Origin: Haemaphysalis longicornis
Lineage: Eukaryota > Arthropoda > Arachnida > Ixodida > Ixodidae
DNA length: 64,000 bases
Assembly: GCA_013339765.2 (NCBI GenBank)
Contig: CM023449.1
Coordinates: 121,244,665 to 121,308,664 of the forward strand
Direction of reading: 5' to 3'
Both the position numbers and the translations under genes were made by a program. Shown piece by piece: positions 21,432 through 32,725 of this stretch (its first letter is position 1; every line of letters starts with the position of its first letter). Under the pieces are notes generated by a model. That model made no database searches. It saw only the letters and a list, made by a program, of their open reading frames with translations, and was not told the DNA's origin.

Positions 21432-23300
21432 CCACTTTAAATTGTCTTCACTGGTTTTAATTACTACGGTTTCCGCGCCAGCCTTAGCGCTGGGATACCT
21501 CGATACGTGTGCTTTGAAGAGAAAGGCACTGGCGTACTATATAGATTGCCGTGTAGCCGTAGAAACGTTGCGGTAGTTCACACTTTCTGAAAGCGTTTAC
21601 ACTTTCTGAAAACCTTCGGTTTTGGTGAGCGACACTGTGACAGCATGGGAGCCTGAAAGCCGAAGTGGAACTCCCACGTTTGTGGTGGTAATTTTATCAA
21701 GTGCCAAAGTTATTCACCCACCCCACAGCCCAAGCCACAAACCATCCCTCCTCCTCTTCCCGTTTTACCACCTGCGTAGAATAAGGCTGGCACCGATAGT
21801 TAAAAAAATGTGGCAGTGTTAGCGTCAGCCGATGTTTTTTAATGCTTAAGTATTCTTTACAGAGTACCTAAAAAATCGTGTAATGCCTTGTGAAGACACC
21901 AAAAACGCGCGATTAGTTGCCTCAAATATGGGTCCATCAGCCAGAGTCCTCCAGCACAGACACATTTCGGACACGCTGGAAAAAATTTAGGTTTGGAGAG
22001 GAGTGCATGGCAGTTCAAAATTAAACAGCAAAATCATCTAGCCCCTCGTCTAATGATTACGATGGTTGAACGCAAAGATTTCTTAATGCGAAATGAATGG
22101 GAAATGGTCAAAGTCAAAGACGCTGCTATCAAAAGATCAAACTGCGTGCTGGTCAAATCCGAAGCTCAACTAGTCAAAGTTTAAATTCAGATGGCAACCA
22201 AGGAAACCCATACGAGAAAGCTTAGCGATAAACCATCATCGTCGTTAGACGGAGGAGAGCATGATTTTTCAAGCGTAGGTGACAGCTTGTAACCGCAGCA
22301 TTCAGTTGTGAAGCATGAGTACAGGCTTCGGGCACCCTCCTGTCTTGCGTCCTTCAGCCACGCAGGAATCTGTTTTTGAAAAACCATTTACCAACTAGCC
22401 AGCAACCATTGCAATTCTTATCAATCAATGCTTCTTCACGACAAGCCATAACGTTCTACTATCATGCGGTAGTTATTCTATCAACGATTCCCGATGACTG
22501 TAGTAAGAGCATTTCTGTGAAATTAAACACGTTTCAGCCCTAGGTAATGAAGTTACGGAAGCGTCGTCCATCACAATTTCTGTTTTCAGGTAAATCTTAG
22601 AAGGCACCCCCCAACTTTGTCTTTCGCTGGTGCACGACGTCGACGCCATTTTGTCATCAACTGCCAAAAAAAAAGGAATGCCAAGAAGGCCAGCGCTGCA
22701 GCATTCCTGGATCGGCTGCATACACCGGCTTTGTGGGAGCATTTAGCTGCAATATACTCCTCTATACGCGAAACTGCATGCAGGCATGGAAAAATTACAT
22801 GAAGGAGGGACTTTCACTTCCAGCTTGACTTCCAGCTTGGCGCATTGAGCGTCGTCTACTATTTGTAAATATACTGAGTATGGGCGTAAATCAAACACAT
22901 GGCATGCCTCGTAAAGGTCACATCCACGATCAAGATTTGCCGATCTGAAAAAAGTCCTTGTGGTTATGTACGATTTGCAAGCCGCACCGCAGAAAAACGA
23001 CAGAAAGCCATGCACAATAACGCTGCGCTGACCGCCACCGGCATTCCACTGACGAGCAGTTCGCCACGGGCGGCGCTGTTCGCTGAAGCGACGGTGGTGC
23101 CATACAACGGTCGCCCGGTCCCTATTCAAGAAATATTCCTCTGGGCTGGTGGGACGCCTAAACTAAAAGGATAATCAGCCAATTCGATATATACGTGATA
23201 TTTACTCCCCGCAACCGTTTCTGTTTTGCACGAGTTTTCTAAAGCATTGGATGTAGTGTGTCGCAGCGAGCAGTTTCAAAGCCTCCATAGCGCTTGTTTC
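21432..23300. other. No gene recognised (1.9 kb)
   Basis: Mixed-composition DNA with short overlapping ORFs on both strands. Only trivial repeats are seen, such as ACTTCCAGCTTG twice at about 22,816-22,840. Confidence 0.45.
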
Positions 23301-23306
23301 TCTTTC

Positions 23307-23470
23307 AGATGCGAAGCATCTCATGGTCGGGGCTATGTGCCGCGTGCGCCGTCCGCACTCCACTGCGCATGCGCGTGTCTCCTTCATTCTCCTCTCCTCT
23401 AGCTACATAACACTGCGCATGCGCGCCTATCCTCCATTCTCCTCTCCCCAGCTGTATAAAAGCAGGTGGG
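23307..23470 (+). promoter_or_regulatory. Promoter-like segment: duplicated 50 bp unit with GCGCATGCGC and a TATA box
   Basis: Units 23,361-23,410 and 23,411-23,460 both run CACTGCGCATGCGCG ... TC.TCCATTCTCCTCTCC..AGCT. TGCGCATGCGCG fits the binding consensus of NRF-1/Erect wing factors (YGCGCAYGCGCR). The first unit ends in ACATAA, the second in TGTATAAAAGCAGG, a canonical TATA box at 23,454-23,461. An exact palindrome AGATGC-GAA-GCATCT sits at 23,307-23,321. The sequence shows these motifs; that they drive transcription to the right is inference. It could be the promoter of a transposable element. Confidence 0.5.
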
Positions 23471-23533
23471 CGCGCTACGTGGCGTTCCTGCTCCGAGGCA
23501 CCGCCTGCACCGGTTCTGCTCCGGCGCTGTGGG

Positions 23534-23650
23534 ATGAGTTCGGATGGAACCAACAGCCCCGAACCAATGGCACGCACAAATGTGAAATTGCGTGAACCCC
23601 CATGCTGCTTTGCGCCCTACTCATGGTTACCCTATGGGAAGGTAGTGTAA
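23534..23650 (+). CDS. Short ORF downstream of the TATA box, possible first exon
   Basis: First ATG about 75 bases downstream of the TATA box. The frame gives 38 residues (starting MSSDGTNSPEPMARTN, ending SWLPYGKVV) and stops at TAA 23,648-23,650. AAG|GTAGTG near the end could act as a splice donor, which would make this the first exon of a longer gene, but I found no partner exon. No known domain. Confidence 0.2.
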   Translation: MSSDGTNSPEPMARTNVKLREPPCCFAPYSWLPYGKVV

Positions 23651-24376
23651 TTTTTATTTTTTTGGAGTTGATGTTTTTTTATTTTTGCAATGTTTTGTGT
23701 GCTACATTCACCAATTTGCGCTGCAACGTTCATTGCTACACGATTGACTTGGCAGACAGCGTGCAGACTGACACTGACGCTCTGGTGACTTCTCATTAGA
23801 GTGGTGTTGCCATAAGCGCCGATAGCTTGCGGACGGAGTGCCGACTCATCCAGCCATCGAACTGTGCGACCACACCTCTTACGACACAGGTACGAGCCTG
23901 GCAACCTCAAAATGTGGGGGCAAATCGCCTCGCAGTTCAGCGGATCCGATGAGGAGAACGGCGTACAGCCACTGCGGATGCGTCGGCTGGTGAACGTTAC
24001 GACTCTAAGCGGGGCTGCAGGCTAATCTAAGCCGTTCGACAGCGGACAACATGGCAGAAGTACCGTATGGCGATTCTTGAGATATCGAGAATGCCAAACG
24101 TTGGATACCAGCAGATGTTGCACGAACCAAAACGGAAACTGGTTTGGATTTCAATCTTAGATATGGTGCAAACACCCCGCAACGTAAATACGCGTCAGTG
24201 CTGTTAGTTCTTGCAGCTTGCATAAATTTGGCATAATATCTTTTTAGTCATCCAGACTTTATCAATTAAATACTTCTTTATCGACCGTATTAACGATGAA
24301 AACGGTGTTTATTTGAGAAAGTCTATGCAATACAAACGAAAACAGAATTGTGACAAATTCAATTGACCGTTCCTTA
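23651..24376. other. No gene recognised
   Basis: No motif-bearing ORF, repeat or regulatory signal that I can support. Confidence 0.4.
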
Positions 24377-24607
24377 TTGATTGTAGGGTTTAATGCGCCG
24401 GCGAAACGCAGGCGACGAGGCGCGCCGTAGTGGAGGGATACGGAATAATTTTGTCCACCTGGGGATCTTTAACGTGCGCCGAAATCTCGTACACACTGGC
24501 GGCTTCGCTTTTCGGCTCCACCTGAAAAGCGACCGCCGCGGCTGGGAATCGAGCCCGCGTCCACGTGCTCAGCAGCACAGCGCCTTAGCCACTGAGCCAC
24601 CGCGGCG
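24377..24607 (-). mobile_element. tRNA-derived SINE (Ruka-like), copy 1
   Basis: Minus strand: head CGCCGCGGTGGCTCAGTGGC (A box TGGCTCAGTGG), B box GGCTCGATTCC, body with GAGATTTCGGCGCACGTTAAA and GATCCCCAGGTGG, and an end at CCCTACAATCAA. Head and body are complete. No clean target duplication was found (only TTCCT-like similarity), so it is older or its edge is altered. The family resembles what I remember as the Ruka SINE of ixodid ticks; it depends on LINE enzymes for movement. Confidence 0.88.
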
Positions 24608-27371
24608 AGTAAGGGTTTCCTATAACATCGCATGCGTGAATATCGGTGTATGCCTTCGGTGTCGCCTCATTTAGGTGACGAAGACCCGCGCAGGCAGCCG
24701 GCTTTAGCGCCATGGCAAGGAAGCATATCTTCAGCATTTTTCTATGTATAATGACAGTGCACCGTGAAACTCGGCCCCTTAGGTTGTTTTTTTAAAATTA
24801 TCACAAAACTGCCTCTAGTCATCATCAACCAACAAGACGTTTCTGCGCGCCCCTGCGTTATACTGTGACTAATCTTTACAACAAGGTGATGCACTTGTCT
24901 GCACCAGAGCGCAGATTATAACGCCAATAAAATGAGTGTTAGAGGCACGCCAAAAAGCGTCGCTAGGTGTTCGCATAGGCGAAACTCTCTTTATTCTTTG
25001 CGGTGCTCCCTAACCACTTGATTAGCAGGTTTGGTTGAAGTTCGAACACCACGCGAATGTGCTCTGCCAAAAAAAAAAAAATGCAACAGACAACAAGCAT
25101 ATACACAGGATGCAAGAGCGACGTTGCACGCATGGATTTTCCGGGATTTGAGAAAAGGCAGGCCACTGCCATCCGAAACAAATTGCTTCCTACGTGCAGC
25201 TTCACTCCGAAGCTGCCAGTACGCCGTTGTTTCTCCTGCTTTATTCTTCATTTTCTTTGCAGTAGTATATCAGGACCCACCTCGGCTGAGAATCCCGTCT
25301 TACCTTAGCGTTCAGATCCTTGCCTGTTTGGCTGACGTGAGCGAAGGAAGAGAAAAAATAGATTTTTCTGGGTTGTGAATAACACAAGACACAAAATTGA
25401 AAACGAGGTTCGACTTCCGTACGTTGGAGGAAACACAATAGAATATTTTTCTTTCGACCTTCGACCTTTATTGGATGGGAGCAGAAGTCATCCTTTTCTT
25501 CCATGTTTGGCGTATGTTCTAATTACGGATTACAAAACTGTTTATGAGAGATTAGACTGTATGAGTGATCATAAAGCCCGAACGCGCCATCCGTTTGGTT
25601 GATCCGTTCTGCGTCCGAACTCTCACCATTTGTTGTGCAATAATTTGGCACATTTGTGAACTCTTGTTTTTATCTTTCCCAAACGCCGGATGCAAAAGGC
25701 GCGCTTTATTTCCGTTTTTACTCTAGATAGCCCAACAGCGATTGCTTCTTCAGTCTTCAATTCTACCCATGGCCGTGATACGAGACTGTACTAAGCATCT
25801 CCTCAGGATCATTTACTATGCTTACTATCAGAAAAAAAATGCGTCCGTTTGTGCCCGCCATTAAACATCGCCGTAGCACTTCCCAAGCCATGACAATCCT
25901 TGTCCTCGTTTGCTCTCCTGCTTAGTGAGGACAAACGCCGCCGGAAACGGCAATTTCTTTCCTGGAGAAATTCCGACACTGCTCCTGAGACCAGTACAGG
26001 CGTGCGTTGTCAGCCTTCGCACCACTACTACGACGTTGCCACAAACTTTTACTCACATGTGCAGAAATATTATTGTTGTTGACACCAACGATATCAATGA
26101 AAACTTTTATTTAAAGAAACAGGGCTCACTTATGCACTTCTATTTTCCGTTACGTTTTCTCCAAGTTCCTGCCGCGCTACATTCATTAACCGCGCCGCCA
26201 GAGCTGGTACTTCGGAGAGCTGTTTGAAAATATACCTCGTGTATAGATCCTAAGCGACCGCTCATAATTCCGGCTTTCTCATTAGGAGACGGTTATAAGC
26301 ATATCTCTTATTATTAGAAAAAAAACAATGGGTGCCTAACAATTTTTTTCGCATATGTATATTGTAGAGCGTGAAAGTAAACGCCACCCGGTTTATCCTC
26401 CGAGCAGCTTTTACTTCGAAGCCTTATGCATGTTCCTAAAAAAACTCGCCTAATTTAACCACCCTGCCTTAAATCGTCGTTGTGAGCCTTCTTCGGCTTC
26501 TGTCATAAACAGTGCCCTATCCAGTTTTCCATACGTAAGATATGCTGTTCACAACCAACACTTCCTGCAGTTATTACTCCATAGTTTAGTGCTCTAATTT
26601 GTCTCCTTTGGATCAACATGCGTTCTGTCTGCTGAATGAGTATTTTTAAAACCATAGGAGTTAGAAGTAGTCTTTGACCTTTAAATTTTATTAAAGAAAC
26701 ATCGTGAATGATTGGTTCGCTTTTTGTAAAAATCAAAAAACAAATCATGACTCGGAATAGCCATGTATTGCTAAAACGGTGGAGGTAGTATATTCCCGTG
26801 AAATGCTAGTGAACACACTTCATGTAAACGTTGCAGCTAAAGGAAGCAAGCCAGGAGGCGTCTATTGCAGGTGGCGTGAAAGATCGAACCACTATTGATC
26901 GGCTACCTCAGCATAATTTGCCCTCGGCGCACACGTGCGTCTTAGCCTGAAAATAACGCTCCTTTTCTTACTTGAGTATTTAAATGGGCCTTTTATGACT
27001 CTTCAAAGATTGACACGGGGACGCATTGAGATCATTTTAAAGCCAAGCTTTACTACTATCGTGTTGCCGTTTCGCCATAGTGGGGAATTTGCCCTCAGCT
27101 GCGCCGTATCCTTGGAAACCCACCCGTGACTCACAGTCCGGGGCTCTGCCGACGGCCGCGTTCGCTAGCCGCCGCTGCGGGCTTCACGCATGGGCTCTCC
27201 GCAGGGGGGAAGCCACCTGACCATGTGGCTCGCCGCACGCAATCGAGCTTGGGCATGGATGAGAGTGAGCTCACGCCATCCTCTTGAAAGCGGGAAGCTT
27301 TGAGCTGCCGTCGGCGGAAAGCGGCATCTGACTACCCCGGCGATGTGACCCGATGAGCTTCTTCACTGAAG
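24608..27371. other. No gene recognised (2.8 kb)
   Basis: AT-rich DNA. A minus-strand frame at 26,503-26,748 (81 codons, containing QTERMLIQRRQIRALNYGV) has a protein-like composition but matches nothing I can name. From about 27,120 the sequence becomes GC-rich. Confidence 0.4.
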
Positions 27372-27494
27372 ATGGTCCTGAATGCCAAGCGCGCGAAGCT
27401 GGCGCATGAAACTGAGGAAGAGCGAGCCGTTCGGCTCGTAATACGACGGGAGCGGGACCACTACCGTAGAAAAAGGCAGGCTTTGGATGAATAG
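27372..27494 (+). pseudogene. Fragment of a basic charged repeat protein
   Basis: ATG at 27,372 to TAG at 27,492-27,494, 40 residues, with AKLAHETEEERAVRL and RRERDHYRRKRQ. This E-rich then RR-rich pattern (ETxEERAxRLxxRRE) resembles a basic repeat found in arthropod proteins that I associate with transposon-related or nuclear proteins. The frame is closed upstream, and the preceding 120 bases look like decayed coding sequence in other frames. Probably a remnant; the function is unknown. Confidence 0.35.
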
Positions 27495-29265
27495 TGCAAT
27501 AACTACACCTAAGGCAAACGGTAACCAGGTGAAACCAAGACTTAACCATGCTAAGAGTCAAGCTTTCGCTTTGCATATCCAAGGTTAACTTAGCTATACC
27601 GCGGCCGTTTTGTGCGTTGTTGGCTACATTTGCAACAAAATATTATAGCCATCGACGAATCTCCTACCATCTCCCTGCCTACATTTAGTAAGATAGCGTG
27701 GAGGCACACCTTGATATTACCAGAATACTTCAATGCTTTACATTGAAGGACTCTGATATTACCAAGAATTCGGGGTGGAGTGGTTATGCTTACCGCATTA
27801 GATGAGGCGAATTAATGAGGGGAGAGACTAGAATATTATTTTTATTGAGCAGAAAGAAGCGGCAGTGGACGATTAGTCGGCAAAGACAGGTGCGCAACTC
27901 GCCGTCTTTGCCGAACGACACGGGAGAGCTCATTATTTGGTTGACGGGTGGGCAATATGTTCTCATAAGGCAGAGATGGGAGAAGCTACACTAGGCTTTG
28001 AAGTCAGATTCTGTACCCAATCTATGTTGAGGACCTGTTGCTTGTCCTGTTTATGACAAAATTAGCATTTAGCTGTAGATTTAGTAAGCGTGAACAAATA
28101 CGTCCTTATCAGCTGTGCGTCAGTGCGTGCTTTAATTTGCCCACGTGTGCCTTCTTGTCGTTGAATGAGTATGACGTGAAGGTGGGTTAGAAATAGGCAT
28201 ATAGAGCGATAACACTGAGTCATATTTTGTAACGGGAGAATATATGTGGGGGCGGGCTTGTCCTCTTCGGCTCGGCGTGTAAATTGTTCAGCTTGCAAGT
28301 TCTTGGAGTCATAATCCGTCTGGGAGGGGGAAATTGAGGTTCAAATACGTACCCGGTGACCTCAAAATGCGGCTATACCAGCTACAGTGTCTTTGGGGCC
28401 ATCCGTCCCACTCGTAGTCCCCATGCAGCTTACTAGTCAGTTAATATGATCATTATGGGGGTGGAGTAGTGACCAAGACAATAGCTATTTCTTCAGCCTC
28501 TATGAGAAAGGACATTCAAAGGTTGCACTTGAGATGTCATTGGCTTTAGAGGTGGCGCTGGCAACCACACCCTTGATGTTGGCGTACGAAGCCATATTAA
28601 TTCAGGTCATACCACGATACCTTGGAATACAAAAGACAAAGCGCATAGTTTTGAGTACATGGTGCACATCCTGCGCGTGCTGCGTATGCGCATGAGGAAT
28701 GAGCTACGGGAGAATGTGTCCAACACTAAGATGGAAGGAGCATCTTTTAAGGTTTGAGTTTTTTTAGTTCACCCACCACCGTGTTTGACACAGGTTCGCG
28801 CCACTTTCGTCGCTACCTGGGATACAAATGGCGCACCATGAACCTAAATTGCATGGGTGCATGTGGAACAAATTTTGTGGGTTAATTTCGTCAACGACAC
28901 AATATTTTATGGGGCCGGAATCCGAGAAACTTGATTGTCGACATTCGCAAGGCGTTTTAAATCCTTCAGGAGTTTGTTATTGCCAGTGTAAAAGACGTCG
29001 CATGGAGTCGACGTGGGCGATTTGGTTATTAGCCTTGGTGAAGGCGCTACAGCCGAAAAGCGTAATCGAGATTTTTCTCATTTATTTTAATTGTAAACAC
29101 GGGCGGAACTTTTATCGGTTACGAGTAAAAATGTTTGTGCATATGTTGCTTCACTTTCTCTGCTTACTTTGTTGTTTACCATACTGCGTTGTGCACTAGT
29201 TCAGAATCAACGAAGTTTCACTTAACAACGGGCTTGCACAGACTACTAAGGTTCGTACAATTGCA
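27495..29265. other. No gene recognised (1.8 kb)
   Basis: No motif-bearing ORF. A small perfect hairpin CTTCAATG/CATTGAAG with a 5 nt loop lies at 27,728-27,748, flanked by two TGATATTACCA words. Confidence 0.45.
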
Positions 29266-29283
29266 ATTTCAGTGAATAAGATT

Positions 29284-29507
29284 GATTGATTGTAGGGTTT
29301 AATGCGCCAACACAACGCAGGCGATGAGGCGCGCTGTAGTGGAGGGCTCCGGATTAATTTTGACCACCTGGGGATCTTTAACGTGCGCCGAAATCTCGAA
29401 CACACGGGCGTTTTTGCTTTTCGCCTCCATCAGAAAAGCGGCCGCCGCGGCCGGGAATCGAACCCGCGACCTCGTGCTCAGCAGCGCAACGCTTTAGCCA
29501 CTGAGCG
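29284..29507 (-). mobile_element. tRNA-derived SINE (Ruka-like), copy 2, with 18 bp target duplication
   Basis: ATTTCAGTGAATAAGATT is repeated exactly at 29,266-29,283 and 29,508-29,525, so both boundaries are certain. The minus-strand element has the B box GGTTCGATTCCC, the GAGATTTCGGCGCACGTTAAA body and a 3' tail of ATC units. The head starts at GCTCAGTGGCTAAAGC, lacking about the first 10 bases of the complete copies (slight 5' truncation). The long duplication fits target-primed reverse transcription by a LINE. Confidence 0.95.
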
Positions 29508-29527
29508 ATTTCAGTGAATAAGATTAA

Positions 29528-31312
29528 AGGGGCCCTGAAAGGCATTTTGAGCACACTAAATGAAGTAGCGCAATCGTTAGATTGGGTCGTCAAGGTCATC
29601 TGGGCCAAGTATTACTCTTTTACGCGCAGCGGAAAGCTCACACTTTTGTTGCAAAGTTTGTCCCTTTTTTCTCACCCTTTCCTTCGTGTTTTTGGACGCC
29701 GCCATCTTCACATGTCTACATCATCGATTCCCAGATGTTCGTCATGAGCTAGACATCCTGCTATTGGACGGCTTTTTCACGCACTTCCGGCAAAGAGATT
29801 AGTCGTCTGATCAGCGTCGACTCGCCGGCTGATCTGCCAGGGGAGTGCCGGAGTGCTTGGGCATTTTACGACAAACGAAACAATTGTAAAACAAACGCTT
29901 AACCGTTTGTATTGAATGCAACACGGCCATAACACGACATGGATATTCTCTTACCGGAGTACGTTCCATAAAGAAAGCGTTGAAGCCCCGTGGCACTTCT
30001 TTCGTGCAATCGCAGAGAACGCCCTGAGCCGAATGCCCGGGTTTGACTGATACATTGTTTTCCACTTCAAAACAATCCAGAGATGCGTTTCGAACGAACA
30101 CAACGTCACAACATGCGTTGCAAGTCTGAACCGCGATTGACAGACGATGGGTTGCCTCCTCCTGCCCGTCGTAAATTCGGCACTCACCTCGCGCGCGGTT
30201 TGCGGGGACGAACAGCAAGTCACTCAACTCTGGCGCGCAAGCCGAGATGGCTTTTATCCACGCACACTGCACATACCCAATGCGAGGTTGAGTCGTACGT
30301 CGCTCGAGAAAGATAATCCACACCATGGGAAGCACTATCCACCCGCAGAAGCACAACGTCGCATTTCATCGCAAAACAAAGGCGTCCACAACCATGGAGG
30401 AATCCACAACACACACACCGTCGCCTCCTGTAATGCCAAACGCATCTCACACTTCCTAATGAGAGTGAGTGGTACGCCTGCAGTTCCCACATATCGCGAG
30501 GTGGGGCCCCGAGCTGAACCGGGATCACGCAACCGTAACTGACTTCTGGGGCGGTTTGTGCCTTGTTGCCAAGGCAACCGATGTTTGAGATCGTCAAAGA
30601 AAGGCGCTCGCTCCAGCGCTAGAAACCTCAGAGCCGCGCCGGAGCATGTTTTGCCAACGTTGCCGCTCTCCACCACGCGTCGCCCCAAGCTGAACTGGTC
30701 ACATGATTGAAGCGTTTTGTGCACGGGTTCTGTATCGGTTTAAAATGTCCTTTTCACATGGCGCCGGCAGTAATTACCACCACCGCAAAATAAGACCCGG
30801 CACCAGCGGGGCCACATCTGATACGGCGCTTTTTGGATAAACTGTGCGCGGTGCATGAAAGAAACCGAGCGCAAGATCCTCCCCAGCGGCTGCGAGTTGC
30901 CGCCGATTAAAAGTCACGTGCTTTACTGCAGCAACGCACACCGCCAAAGGGCAAGGCCAGGCCACCGCTCACATGCGGCCAGATTTTTCGTTCGCTTATC
31001 CATCCTTGAGCGGAGTGCGGAATTCATGGTGTCAACAAAACTTGCCCGTAGCAGACGGCAGTCGGAGGAGCGTAATGCGGAAGTACGTCACCGCTGACTA
31101 GCGCAGCATCATGGGAGGGAGTGCTCGCGCGCCGTCAACAGTTGAAAAGAGGAGGAAACGCGGCGCGACGATAATGCGCGGTTTTTGATTTACGATTTCT
31201 CAGCTAATGCTCATCGCTTTAACAAAATTCTTGCGGGAGGAGATTGCTAATATATTGTCTTATTTGGTTACATGTACATCCATGCATCGGCGGAAGGTAT
31301 TTCAGGACCCCT
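29528..31312. mobile_element. TTAA-flanked terminal-inverted-repeat element, 1,785 bp
   Basis: Begins AGGGGCCCTGAAA and ends TTTCAGGACCCCT, a 13 bp inverted repeat with one mismatch. TTAA lies directly outside both ends (29,524-29,527 and 31,313-31,316), the duplication preferred by piggyBac-like transposases. The longest internal frame is 181 codons on the minus strand (30,356-29,811), cysteine-containing and not recognisable as a transposase; no DDE motif could be seen. Most likely a non-autonomous element. The left TTAA overlaps the SINE target duplication by two bases. Confidence 0.65.
29811..30356 (-). CDS. Uncharacterised 181-codon ORF inside the TTAA element
   Basis: Open without interruption on the minus strand from 30,356 to 29,811. 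It has a hydrophobic start and several Cys residues (QTCNACCDVVFVRNASLDC, LCDCTKEVPRGFNAFF, YNCFVCRKM). No zinc-finger spacing or transposase motif that I recognise. Overlapping frames on the plus strand are also long, as happens in GC-richer DNA, so coding status is doubtful. Confidence 0.2.
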   Translation of the reverse strand: MCFCGWIVLPMVWIIFLERRTTQPRIGYVQCAWIKAISACAPELSDLLFVPANRARGECRIYDGQEEATHRLSIAVQTCNACCDVVFVRNASLDCFEVENNVSVKPGHSAQGVLCDCTKEVPRGFNAFFMERTPVREYPCRVMAVLHSIQTVKRLFYNCFVCRKMPKHSGTPLADQPASRR

Positions 31313-31621
31313 TTAACTTCAATTGGGAAGTCTGAGGCACGGCTATTTCTGTTCTCGTCTTTGTGACCACCTCACTCAAGGAAAGCTTGCCGAAATTGTT
31401 TCGGGCTGTAGGTACGGCCTCAATAAGGCAGAAATGAAGTTTAAATGTGTTTTCAAGATTTGTTTGAGTCTCTGCAAATGCAGCGGCCGATAGCGGTAAT
31501 AAAGAGAGACAATTGTTTAGCCTGAAATCTTGATTACATTAAGTTTTAGCGTGACGATTGATTCAATGAAGAGAAAAAGAGTGTTCTTGCTTTAAAAACT
31601 CAAGGGACTCTGAAGCACTTA

Positions 31622-31948
31622 TTACCGACTGGTTGGAATGGATTTCCTGGTAAAGTGTATTGTCCGTGCAACTCTAACCTCAAGAATTATCATTACTACT
31701 AGGAGACCCTGTACTACGATATTAAGGCCAACCAAAACACTAAGGTAGCGCCAATCTGTGCCATCACCGCCTTTTGCCCACACCCGCGTTCTTTCCCTCC
31801 TCCGAGTATAGCCATTTTCTTTTTCGCCGGCCACCTCCGCCCGCCATTGCCCAGCGAAAAAGTGACGTAGTAGCTTTCCCCGTTTACTTGTTTCTCCTTC
31901 GTTCTCAGCCAGGTGAGCCTCTAAACGGCGCCATCCCTGGCCATGCAA
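31622..31948 (-). CDS. Uncharacterised ORF with one predicted membrane segment
   Basis: 108 codons on the minus strand. A charged N-terminal half is followed by a hydrophobic run, YLSVLVGLNIVVQGLLVVMI, long enough to span a membrane, then a short basic tail. No homologous family recalled and no promoter or splice evidence, so it may be a chance ORF or a TE-derived piece. Confidence 0.2.
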   Translation of the reverse strand: MHGQGWRRLEAHLAENEGETSKRGKLLRHFFAGQWRAEVAGEKENGYTRRRERTRVWAKGGDGTDWRYLSVLVGLNIVVQGLLVVMIILEVRVARTIHFTRKSIPTSR

Positions 31949-32058
31949 CCTCGGAGCCGTCCTAACCAGAGACGTCAGCGGATAACAACCTCATTATTAG
32001 CTGCTCGTTTCGAACAAGTGTGCGCATCGGTGTCGCTTTATGTAGCTTCGCGACGCCT

Positions 32059-32244
32059 ATGTGTTGTGTCTTGGGCTGCTTGACTGGGGTCAGGAATGGC
32101 GAAAGACTTTTCGGAATTCTGTCCGGAAAACGTGATGCAGAACGAATAAAAGTTTGTTGCATAGCATTGGACGGGCATACTTCAAGCCGACGTGGTTATC
32201 ACGCCTTTACGAGGGAATTTCGAAACATTTTGTTGTCGCTTTGA
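32059..32244 (+). pseudogene. THAP-domain-like N-terminus, truncated
   Basis: The ATG frame starts MCCVLGC, followed by a G/F/P-type strand (NGERLFGILSGKRDAER) and ends at TGA after 61 codons. A CCxxGC start at the very N-terminus with a LF strand about 10 residues later is how C2CH THAP zinc fingers begin; THAP domains bind DNA in P-element-like transposases and host regulators. The conserved tryptophan in the middle helix and the distal C..H pair are missing here, so a decayed copy is likely. This is motif recall and is tentative. Confidence 0.35.
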
Positions 32245-32725
32245 CAAATTCTGCGCATGGTTGAGGGGTCGCTTACGAATAATGCGCATTCGCTCCGCAA
32301 CGGTAGTCCTCATTTTGTTCTCAGCAGCCATTGCGCACCGCGGACAGTCCAAACCGTCGTAAGATTACCTTTGGACCTGAGGCCGTGTATTTATTGTGTG
32401 CGCGCTTAATTCCCAGCTTAGGTATCAGCGGCGTGGCATGTTCATTCGGTTGTATTAAGATTTCGTGCCGCAAGAATTAGGTTCACCTGAATACGCGCTT
32501 GGTTTGGTTGAGGGCAGCTAGCGTCTGAGCGTGTAGCATGAGTGTGTTCCGAGTCAGTGTGGGTATTTGTAACGTGAAAACACATGATGTGTGCACGCGC
32601 CACGGGTAGCCCAAAAAAGCCCGTTGTTATGGCATTGGAGCAACTCGCTGCGTCACGTGCTTGGTCGGTGCGACGCACCTTGGGGCTATAGAGGCACAAA
32701 AAATGCGGCTAGGCAAAAAATGTAA

